This document shows, piece after piece, positions 6,390-12,328 of a stretch of DNA of 12,328 nucleotides. The stretch is from JAAZLA01 sp964560975 (lineage in GTDB: Bacteria > Spirochaetota > Spirochaetia > Treponematales > Treponemataceae). Below the pieces are notes generated by a model. It did no database searches, had not been told where the DNA came from, and saw only the letters and a list, made by a program, of their open reading frames with translations. The stretch spans positions 1 through 12,328 of the forward strand of contig CAZLNE010000065.1 in assembly GCA_964560975.1 (NCBI GenBank), written 5' to 3'. Each line of letters opens with the position of its first letter. The first letter of the stretch is position 1. Both the position numbers and the translations under genes were made by a program.

Positions 6390-6835
6390 GCAGTATACAA
6401 AAAAACAAAAAAGCGAAGGTTATAGCTCTCCGTGCAAGTCTCGTCGTACTCTACTTTGTCCTGCTCGCTGTTTTTTTGATTAGCGGACGCACACACACCG
6501 TTTTAATCGACAACAAAGCCGATCCAGATGGCGCCTGGCAGGCGATCCGCGGTATGACCGTCTCGGTCAACGGCGGTAAAGCAGTAGAATATATGCGGGG
6601 TGACCGCGACAAGGAGACTATAAAAGGGCAGAAAATGAAGGTTCGAGTCGAATTTTTTGACGGCAGCGATCCTGCAGAGTTTACTCTTTACGTTCCCTTT
6701 ATAGAGGACACCCTTCTCCTTTCGGTTCCGAAACTAGTCCAAGGACTCGCTAACCCGCTCGAACCGTTCAACCTCTACGCCGACAACAAAGCTCAGACAG
6801 ATGCAGAGGAAGGGGAACGCTTCGGACAAGAATAG
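6386..6835 (+). CDS. Small single-span membrane protein, last gene of the importer operon (DUF6672-like)
   Basis: The product is 149 residues. A basic N-terminus (KNKKAK) precedes one membrane span (about 14-33, ALRASLVVLYFVLLAVFLIS); the remaining ~115 residues would face the periplasm. That part alternates polar and hydrophobic residues (TVSVNGG, MKVRVEFFDG, EFTLYVPF) and looks like a small beta-domain. I recall DUF6672 proteins in this operon context, but this is memory only. ATG 6386 overlaps the permease stop (ATGA), and GGAGGAG lies at 6372-6378. This kind of subunit is absent from ordinary ribose or galactose importers, so it may be an accessory component that assists docking of the binding protein or assembly. 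No enzymatic motif is seen and the function is unknown. Confidence 0.85.
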   Translation: MSSIQKNKKAKVIALRASLVVLYFVLLAVFLISGRTHTVLIDNKADPDGAWQAIRGMTVSVNGGKAVEYMRGDRDKETIKGQKMKVRVEFFDGSDPAEFTLYVPFIEDTLLLSVPKLVQGLANPLEPFNLYADNKAQTDAEEGERFGQE

Positions 6836-6876
6836 CAAAGCTTCTAGAGCGGGCACAAAGCCCGATGACGCTGCTT

Positions 6877-6915
6877 ACCCCCTTGAAAATAGACACTTCA
6901 GGGGGTCTTTTTTTT
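6877..6915 (+). terminator. Intrinsic terminator of the DUF3798-type importer operon
   Basis: ACCCCCT (6877-6883) and GAA (6885-6887) pair with TTC (6897-6899) and AGGGGGT (6900-6906), with one bulged T, followed by C and eight T. It ends 15 bases before the stop of the convergent GNAT gene. A smaller hairpin, CGGGC/GCCCG (6850-6854/6860-6864), precedes it. Confidence 0.92.
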
Positions 6916-6930
6916 ATGTATGATACAATC

Positions 6931-7488
6931 CTACGTATTCTTGAATTCGCTTTTCAAGATAGAATACCACACCTCATCAACGATGCCCTGATTAGAAAAA
7001 GCCGCACTCCGAAGCGTTCCATCATAGGTCATTCCCATCTTCTGCATAACACGGCCCGATTTTGGATTACCTTTGTCATGGCAGGCAGCTACCCTGTTGA
7101 ACCCGACTTCAGTTAATAAATACTTAATTACAGCAAGTCCTGCTTCTTTCATTATTTCTTTGCCCCACCATTTGGAGCCCATACAGTACCCCAAGATTGC
7201 AGACTCTGCTTTTTCATTAACGTACACTACCGAAAAATTCCCGACAATGGTCTTATCAGATTTTAACTCAATCGCCCAATTATAAAAGTCACTCTTTTCA
7301 TAGTTTCCCACCCACTCAGTTAACACCGACTTTGTAATGTCAGAATTTGCATGAGTAGGCCATGTTAAGTATTTGGTAACCTCATCCTCGCTTGCCCAGT
7401 TATCATACATGGACTGATACTCTTCTATTTTAAATTTTCTAAGAATCAACCGCTGTGTTTGTAATTCTTTTGTACCTTTGTGATTCAT
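6931..7488 (-). CDS. GNAT family N-acetyltransferase, RimJ/RimL-like
   Basis: This 185-residue cytoplasmic enzyme is predicted to transfer an acetyl group from acetyl-CoA to an amine; the substrate is unknown. It opens with LQTQRLILRKF (the ETxRLxLR motif of this subfamily), followed by WAIELKSDKTIVGNFSVVYV (about 71-90), ILGYCMGSKWWGKEIMKEA (98-116, the acetyl-CoA loop region) and NPKSGRVMQKMGMTYDGTLR (141-160). In the cofactor loop the usual Q/R-x-x-G-x-G/A reads KWWGKE (106-111), with Glu at the last position. The start ATG at 7488 is preceded by AAGGAG about 11 bases upstream. It has its own promoter-like -10 and is separated from the right-hand importer by a strong terminator, so it is probably a separate unit and not a transport gene. 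Confidence 0.9.
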   Translation of the reverse strand: MNHKGTKELQTQRLILRKFKIEEYQSMYDNWASEDEVTKYLTWPTHANSDITKSVLTEWVGNYEKSDFYNWAIELKSDKTIVGNFSVVYVNEKAESAILGYCMGSKWWGKEIMKEAGLAVIKYLLTEVGFNRVAACHDKGNPKSGRVMQKMGMTYDGTLRSAAFSNQGIVDEVWYSILKSEFKNT

Positions 7489-7541
7489 GTTTCTTCTTTC
7501 TCCTTATTTTTTAATTAACCATCAGTTATTTAACACTGAAA

Positions 7542-7579
7542 ATTATACATCACTTGCTTTAATAATGGTATTGTACCAT
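7542..7579 (-). promoter_or_regulatory. Probable promoter of the GNAT gene with an inverted repeat over the -35 region
   Basis: On the minus strand TATAAT occupies 7547-7542, about 54 bases before the start codon. No consensus -35 is present; instead a perfect inverted repeat, ATGGTA-TTG-TACCAT (7565-7579), covers the place where one would be. It could bind a regulator protein. Confidence 0.45.
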
Positions 7580-7669
7580 ACTCCGTTATCGTTTCCATAT
7601 CTAGAATTTTACAAAATCAGATTTATAAACTCTGTATTCGATTTTTTTAATTTCGTTAGTTTACCCCAT

Positions 7670-7708
7670 AAAAAAAAGCGGCGCCGGAAGTGATACTACC
7701 GACGCCGC
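7670..7708 (-). terminator. Intrinsic terminator of the ytfQRT-yjfF-like operon
   Basis: On the minus strand GCGGCG (7708-7703) pairs with CGCCGC (7683-7678), the stem extending with T-G, CGG/CCG and AG/CT pairs. Eight T follow (the A run at 7677-7670). It lies 26 bases past the yjfF-like stop codon. Confidence 0.93.
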
Positions 7709-7734
7709 CAACAACTAGGGGATAAAAAATGCTT

Positions 7735-8802
7735 TTAAGTTCCGATGCCTCTATTTTTACGAATCTTTAGAATTATACTTTGAAGTAAAATAAAGAAACA
7801 CAACATGAGGCCGGTAGTTATACTTTGCCAATAAGGCTCTCTCAAACCCGAGGCTACAACTATATTACTGATTGTTTTTAGTGAAAGTACACCGAACAAA
7901 CTTCCTATAACGCTTCCTACTCCCCCTGTTAAGAGGGTTCCGCCAATAATAGAAGATGCAATTGCTTGAATTTCTGCAGATGTTGCATTTGATGCATTTC
8001 CAGCTCCGGTATGAAGCAGATAAATATACGCAGCTATTCCTGCAAGCAGCCCGCACAGTACATACGAAAAGAATTTAGTTTTTTTAACATTTATTCCGAG
8101 CATGAGGGCGCTTTGACTATTTCCGCCGACAGCATAAAGGTTTCGGCCGAATCTTGTCCACTTGCACATTGCCCATACAAGCAGAACTATAACTATTGCA
8201 ATGATGACCCCGGGTTCTATTCTTACGGGAATAAAATTTCCTGTCTTTCCATACGTCCCAAGTCCAGGAACAATAATGCGTGCATCTTTTAGCAATAGAA
8301 AGGCCTCATTAGTTATTGTTCGCGGTGTACTGCTTACAATCGTAGTCATTCCCTTTGCAAAAAACATACCGCCAAGTGTTACAATAAAAGGTTGAATGTC
8401 TAGATACGAAATTAAAAATCCTTGAATAATGCCGATTGCTAATCCCATTGATAATGCTATAAGCATTGAACCAAACACAGTTCCAGTATGATCTTCGAGA
8501 TAGATAACACAAGTCATAGTAACAAGTGCAATCATACCGCCAACTGATATATCAATTCCAGCAGCAATCATAACAACGGTTAATCCGCAGGATATAACAA
8601 TAAGATAGGCATTGTTATTAAAAATATCAAAAAACTGCTGAGGATTTAGAAACCCGCCACCCCATATTAGCATAGCAAGTAAGTACATTATTATAAAGGA
8701 GGAGATTGTGATGGTTAACAATAATGTAGTACTCGATACAGCCTCACCCGGTTTTCTTTTTTTGAAGATCGAAAACAAATTACTTACAGAAGATGTTGTC
8801 AT
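7735..8802 (-). CDS. yjfF: Sugar ABC importer permease, YjfF-like
   Basis: This is a 355-residue inner-membrane protein of the BPD_transp_2 family. It carries AAGIDISVGG (81-90) in the first half, the AVGGNSQSALMLGINVKKTK loop, and near the end LLTGGVGSVIGSLFGV, which closely follows remembered E. coli YjfF (LLTGGVGTVLGTLFGV). There are about nine hydrophobic spans. E. coli YjfF pairs with YtfT in the galactofuranose importer. The ATG at 8802 starts one base after the stop codon of the ytfT-like gene; a GGAG inside that gene's end serves as ribosome site, so translation is coupled. A terminator follows the stop codon. The exact sugar could differ from galactofuranose. Confidence 0.87.
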   Translation of the reverse strand: MTTSSVSNLFSIFKKRKPGEAVSSTTLLLTITISSFIIMYLLAMLIWGGGFLNPQQFFDIFNNNAYLIVISCGLTVVMIAAGIDISVGGMIALVTMTCVIYLEDHTGTVFGSMLIALSMGLAIGIIQGFLISYLDIQPFIVTLGGMFFAKGMTTIVSSTPRTITNEAFLLLKDARIIVPGLGTYGKTGNFIPVRIEPGVIIAIVIVLLVWAMCKWTRFGRNLYAVGGNSQSALMLGINVKKTKFFSYVLCGLLAGIAAYIYLLHTGAGNASNATSAEIQAIASSIIGGTLLTGGVGSVIGSLFGVLSLKTISNIVVASGLREPYWQSITTGLMLCFFILLQSIILKIRKNRGIGT

Positions 8803-8803
8803 A

Positions 8804-9865
8804 TCAGTTTGTCTCCATTATGGTAGTCGGTTTATTAAGAATTCTATTTTTAAGATTGATAAAAAACTTTTGAACAACTGTAGATCCCAAAACAACGATT
8901 GCAATAATTACAACTGCTTTATATGCTTTAACTGCAGTTGATGAAACCTTCATTGCATATAGTGTTATTGTTAATGCTTGAATAATATACGCACCAATAA
9001 CAGAACCTGCGATTTTAAACTTACCGCCGCCTAAAGAGTTTCCGCCTATTGCAACCGCAAGAATGGCATCCATCTCAATATCAATTAAAATGGTTTCATG
9101 ATTAATTAAACCGATTCTGCACACATTGATGCTGCCTGCAATTGCTGCACATACTCCAAGAATTGCAAAGGTAAGAAGTTTTATAAAAACAGGGTTTATT
9201 CCATTTAATTGTGCTGCTCCTTGATTTATGCCGACAGCCTGAGTATATAAACCTAGATTCGTAAAACGCAATAGAAGCGTAACAATTATTCCAAATGCTA
9301 TTACAATGAGAATTGGGCTAGGTATAGGAATTCCTGGAATAAAACTTCCAATGCTGTTTAAGAACGGACTTTCAATTGTGGGAGTTGCACCGCCATTTAT
9401 CCAATACGCAATGGGGCGCCCTGCTGTAAAAAGTATAAGAGAAGCAATCATGGGTTGTATATTAAAGAACGACACAAGAGCACCAGTGAACAACGCGAAG
9501 ATAATCGTAACTATACATGCACAGATGAATGCTAAAAGAATTAACTGCATAGTAATCTCATTGCCGCGCAATATCTTTACAAAGATACTTCCTGCAATCG
9601 CAGCAAGTGCACCTACACTTATATCCTGTCCCTTTGTTGCAGAAGTTACAAGTGTCATTGCAATTGCAAGTACAGCTAGTTCAGAAGCTCCATGCAGAAT
9701 ACTTATAACATTTCCCGAAAGTACCCAGTTCCCGTAATTGTTTTGAATTATGCTAATGGAAAAAAAACTAGCATCTCTTATGAGATTAAAAACGATAACT
9801 AAAAAAAGAGCGAACAAAGGAATTATGAGTTGTGAACCTGTAACCTTTTTTACTAAGCTATTCAT
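8804..9865 (-). CDS. ytfT: Sugar ABC importer permease, YtfT-like
   Basis: This is a 353-residue inner-membrane protein, BPD_transp_2 family. It has KGQDISVGAL (78-87) at the usual signature position, the AVGINQGAAQLNGINPVFIK loop, and IGGNSLGGGKFKIAGSVIGA, which parallels GGNSLLGGRFSLVGSVIGA as I remember it from E. coli YtfT. I chose the ATG at 9865, not the one at 9886. GGGGGAGG lies nine bases upstream of 9865, and this start gives a short 8-base overlap with the end of the ATPase gene, whereas the upstream ATG has no ribosome site. It works as a heterodimer with the YjfF-like permease encoded next. Confidence 0.87.
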   Translation of the reverse strand: MNSLVKKVTGSQLIIPLFALFLVIVFNLIRDASFFSISIIQNNYGNWVLSGNVISILHGASELAVLAIAMTLVTSATKGQDISVGALAAIAGSIFVKILRGNEITMQLILLAFICACIVTIIFALFTGALVSFFNIQPMIASLILFTAGRPIAYWINGGATPTIESPFLNSIGSFIPGIPIPSPILIVIAFGIIVTLLLRFTNLGLYTQAVGINQGAAQLNGINPVFIKLLTFAILGVCAAIAGSINVCRIGLINHETILIDIEMDAILAVAIGGNSLGGGKFKIAGSVIGAYIIQALTITLYAMKVSSTAVKAYKAVVIIAIVVLGSTVVQKFFINLKNRILNKPTTIMETN

Positions 9866-11372
9866 GTTGAGCAGCCTCCCCCGCAATAGTATGCATAATA
9901 TTTGACTGAGTCATTTGATCACCCTTCATCTCTCCAACTATCTTCCGATCCCGCATGACTATGAGTCTTGAACAGGTATTGAGCATTTCATCTATTTCTG
10001 AAGAAATAAAGGTTACGCTTACACCGTCTTCTGCAAGTTTTAAAACTAATTTTTGAATTTCAAATTTAGTTCCAACATCAATTCCGCGTGTGGGTTCATC
10101 AAGAATTAAGTACTGAGGATTTGTAAGAAGCCAGCGCGCTAAAATTGCCTTCTGCTGATTTCCTCCAGAAAGAGATTTAATAGGTGTATCGCCCGAAGCA
10201 GTTTTTATGCCTAAAAGTTTTATATACTTGTCTGCAAACTCTTCCGCTTCAGCTTTTGAAAACGGCTTAAAAAATCCTTTCATTACCTGCAATGCAAGAA
10301 TAATATTATCACGCACTGATAAATCTGCAATGATGCCGTCGAGCTTTCTATCTTCCGGAAGATATCCGATTCCATGCTCCATTGCATCTTTTGGTTTCGT
10401 AATTCTTACTGATTTTCCATTGATTTTAATTCTACCGCTTGTGATCCGGTCCGCACCAAATATAGCGCGAACACATTCGCTTCTTCCAGAGCCGAGCAGT
10501 CCCGTAAAACCGTTTATTTCTCCTTTACGTATTTTGAAATCAAACGGCTTTGTTCCTGCTACGCTTGATAATTCGCATGCCTCATAGACACAGGAATTAT
10601 CATCATCTGTATTTCCTTTTTTCTTTTTTTTCAAGTCTGAAATATCTTCAAACTTCTTTCCGATCATTTTCGAAATAAGCTGAACACGGGGCAGATCTTT
10701 TATTTCATATTCGCCGACAAGCTCGCCGTTTCGTAACACAGTGATTCTGTCGCAAACTTCATATACCTGTTCAAGAAAGTGTGTAATAAAAATAATACTT
10801 ACACCTTGTTTTTTTAAATCACGCATTAAGGTAAAAAGCAATGAAACTTCCTGTTCATCGAGAGAGGAAGTTGGTTCATCAAGAATGAGAACCTTGCATT
10901 CCATATCAACCGCACGTGCAATTGAAACCATTTGCTGAACTGCAATAGAGCAGGTTCCAAGCTGACGATTCGCAGTGGTCGGAATTTTTAATTTTTTTAA
11001 TAATTCATCTGCTCTCTTTTCCTGGGAGCGCCAATTAATAAAAGTATATTTTCCACGTCCTATAAATAAGTTTTCTGCAACAGTAAGATTTGGACAAAGA
11101 GTAATTTCCTGATACACAGTGCTTATACCTGAGTTTTGTGCCTCTTGAGGGGAACGAATCTCTTTGTCAGCTCCATCTATAGTAATTTTACCGGAATCCT
11201 TTTGATACACTCCGGTGAGAACCTTTACCAAGGTAGATTTACCTGCCCCGTTTTCACCCATTAATGCGTGTATTTCACCTTTACAGAGCGTAAAATCAAC
11301 ATTTTGCAAAGCTTTTACACCCGGGAATGATTTATAAATTCCGCGCATAGATAAAACAATAGTATTATTCAT
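9858..11372 (-). CDS. ytfR: Sugar ABC importer ATPase with two NBDs, YtfR-like
   Basis: This 504-residue cytoplasmic ATPase energises the two permeases encoded after it. NBD1 has Walker A GENGAGKS (39-46), Q-loop Gln88, signature CSIAVQQ (141-147), Walker B LILDEPT with D165 and E166, and His198. NBD2 has the degenerate Walker A GLLGSGRSE (291-299) normal for this family, PEDRKLDG (339-346), signature LSGGNQQ (401-407) and an intact Walker B LILDEPTRGID (D425, E426). Stretches such as STVYQEITLCPNLTVAENLFIGR and IIFITHFLEQVYEVCDRITVLRNG closely follow remembered E. coli YtfR. The start has AAGGTGG about 10 bases upstream. The interdomain linker holds a run of five lysines (about 248-252), coded by long A runs that are prone to slippage but in frame here. 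Confidence 0.9.
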   Translation of the reverse strand: MNNTIVLSMRGIYKSFPGVKALQNVDFTLCKGEIHALMGENGAGKSTLVKVLTGVYQKDSGKITIDGADKEIRSPQEAQNSGISTVYQEITLCPNLTVAENLFIGRGKYTFINWRSQEKRADELLKKLKIPTTANRQLGTCSIAVQQMVSIARAVDMECKVLILDEPTSSLDEQEVSLLFTLMRDLKKQGVSIIFITHFLEQVYEVCDRITVLRNGELVGEYEIKDLPRVQLISKMIGKKFEDISDLKKKKKGNTDDDNSCVYEACELSSVAGTKPFDFKIRKGEINGFTGLLGSGRSECVRAIFGADRITSGRIKINGKSVRITKPKDAMEHGIGYLPEDRKLDGIIADLSVRDNIILALQVMKGFFKPFSKAEAEEFADKYIKLLGIKTASGDTPIKSLSGGNQQKAILARWLLTNPQYLILDEPTRGIDVGTKFEIQKLVLKLAEDGVSVTFISSEIDEMLNTCSRLIVMRDRKIVGEMKGDQMTQSNIMHTIAGEAAQHE

Positions 11373-11406
11373 TTGTTATAAACCACCTTTTTTGATTTAG
11401 GATAAC

Positions 11407-11455
11407 ACAAAGGCGCGGGATATGCCGGGTATACCCGTATACTCCGCGCCTTTGT
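11407..11455 (-). promoter_or_regulatory. Long intercistronic hairpin between binding-protein and ATPase genes
   Basis: ACAAAGGCGCGG (11407-11418) is a perfect 12-bp complement of 11444-11455. The interior pairs further (11421-11425 with 11437-11441, and GGG 11427-11429 with CCC 11434-11436 around TATA), so nearly all 49 bases fold. No T tract follows on the minus strand, so it is not a standard intrinsic terminator. It most likely protects the binding-protein mRNA end or attenuates the downstream genes. Confidence 0.8.
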
Positions 11456-11494
11456 TACACTAAACTAATTATCTTTAGGTAAAGCGATAAAGTT

Positions 11495-12328
11495 TTAGTC
11501 TCCAAGACCGTATGTATCAATATCTGCCTGGGTAATTGTTTTTGCATCAAAACCTTTTTCTTCAGAGATAACTTTCTTAGTTGCAATTTTTCCGCCTGAT
11601 TGAAGTGTTTTGATCATCTTTTCTATAACAGCTGCCTGGAATGGACTGCACTGACCATCATAGTTCCAGCTGCCTGCAAGAAGTTCTCGAAGAGCCCATC
11701 TATTGCAGTCAAATCCCATGATGATAACGTCTTTACCAACACCATGAGTAATACCTGCTGCATCGAGTGCTGCTACAGCACCCTTTGCCATACCATCATT
11801 TTCAGCATAAATAACGTTGAATTTTTCTTTTGAGTTAATAACTGCTTCAACGATTTTCTTTGCTTCTGCTTCGTCCCAAGTAGCTGTCTGCTGTACAACT
11901 TTCTTCATTTTACCGGCAGCAAATTCTTTGTCGAGAGCTGCTGTACGGCCGATTTGAGCATCGCTACCCATTGCACCCTGAATATGAATAACATTGTATT
12001 CGTTAAGATTTTGTGCTTTGAGCCATGCAACAGCGGTGTTACCCTGATTTGCCATGTCTGAAACTACAGCAGCTTCGTATAAATCTGCTTTTGCATTGAT
12101 CATGCGGTCAAAAAGGAAAACCTTAATACCAGCTTCTTTTGCTCTAGTAAGAATAGCATCCCAGCCGTCTGTTGCAGCTGCTGATAATAGAATGTAGTCT
12201 ACCTTGTTAGTTATAAACTGACTTGCAGCATTGAGCTGTTCGTCATTCTTTAAACTGTAATAAGTAGATACTTCATAACCGTTTTCTTTAGTAAACACTT
12301 TTTCAAAGTCTGCAACGTTAGCAGCGCG
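11495..12328 (-). CDS. ytfQ: Periplasmic sugar-binding protein, YtfQ-like (N-terminus beyond the window)
   Basis: 277 residues of a type I periplasmic binding protein are visible. The frame stays open to the last base (RAANVADFEKVFTKENG...), so the gene begins off the right edge; the GTG at 12298 is internal. Roughly the signal peptide and first beta-strand are missing. Segments such as KVDYILLSAAATDGWDAILTRAKEAGIKVFLFDR, VIHIQGAMGSDAQIGRTAALD and VIYAENDGMAKGAVAALDAAGI follow E. coli YtfQ as I remember it, a high-affinity galactofuranose-binding protein. With the YtfR/YtfT/YjfF-like genes downstream, a furanose-sugar importer is the best guess, though other CUT2 sugars are possible. A long hairpin follows its stop codon, consistent with higher expression than the membrane subunits. 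Confidence 0.85.
   Translation of the reverse strand, partial: RAANVADFEKVFTKENGYEVSTYYSLKNDEQLNAASQFITNKVDYILLSAAATDGWDAILTRAKEAGIKVFLFDRMINAKADLYEAAVVSDMANQGNTAVAWLKAQNLNEYNVIHIQGAMGSDAQIGRTAALDKEFAAGKMKKVVQQTATWDEAEAKKIVEAVINSKEKFNVIYAENDGMAKGAVAALDAAGITHGVGKDVIIMGFDCNRWALRELLAGSWNYDGQCSPFQAAVIEKMIKTLQSGGKIATKKVISEEKGFDAKTITQADIDTYGLGD

Noticed and set aside
9866..9886. Start of the YtfT-like protein at 9886
   Set aside because: No ribosome site there and a longer overlap with the ATPase gene; GGGGGAGG points to the ATG at 9865.
12296..12328. GTG at 12298 as start of the ytfQ-like gene
   Set aside because: The frame continues open to the window edge with family-like sequence, and the signal peptide would be missing.

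Overview
The window looks like chromosome from a spirochaete, most likely a Treponema-type organism. The clues are the substrate-binding protein's leader ending in LFA-GG without a lipobox cysteine, the DUF3798-type importer, strong Shine-Dalgarno sites, and tRNA genes without an encoded CCA. The genus is a judgement from remembered protein families, not a search result.

Layout. At the left edge is the 5' part of rsgA (minus strand, cut by the window edge). Divergent from it are two tRNA genes, Gln(CUG) and Glu(CUC), with an intrinsic-terminator-like hairpin between them. About 155 bases of dense hairpins follow, including two copies of a 31-nt repeat unit. A five-gene plus-strand operon then runs from 1248 to 6835: a DUF3798-type periplasmic binding protein, a double-domain ABC ATPase, two BPD_transp_2-type permeases, and a small single-span membrane protein (DUF6672-like from memory). 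It ends at a strong terminator (6877-6915).

On the minus strand, converging on that terminator, lie a GNAT acetyltransferase gene (6931-7488) and a second importer operon. The second operon reads right to left: ytfQ-like binding protein (5' end beyond the window), ytfR-like ATPase, ytfT-like permease and yjfF-like permease, closed by a strong terminator (7670-7708). It resembles the E. coli galactofuranose importer YtfQRT-YjfF.

The two importers share the same general architecture (type I binding protein, two NBDs in one chain, two RbsC-like permeases) but differ in important ways. The first has a strongly asymmetric ATPase: one complete composite ATP site and one with Walker A, Walker B and signature all altered. 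Its permeases carry GxGhNFG where the second system has the usual GxDISVG. It also has an extra small membrane subunit. No substrate can be assigned to it from sequence, and it is the best candidate in the window for an undescribed system. Both operons place strong hairpins between the binding-protein gene and the ATPase gene, probably to make binding protein in excess. Spot counts show higher G+C in the left operon than in the right half, with the change near 6900.
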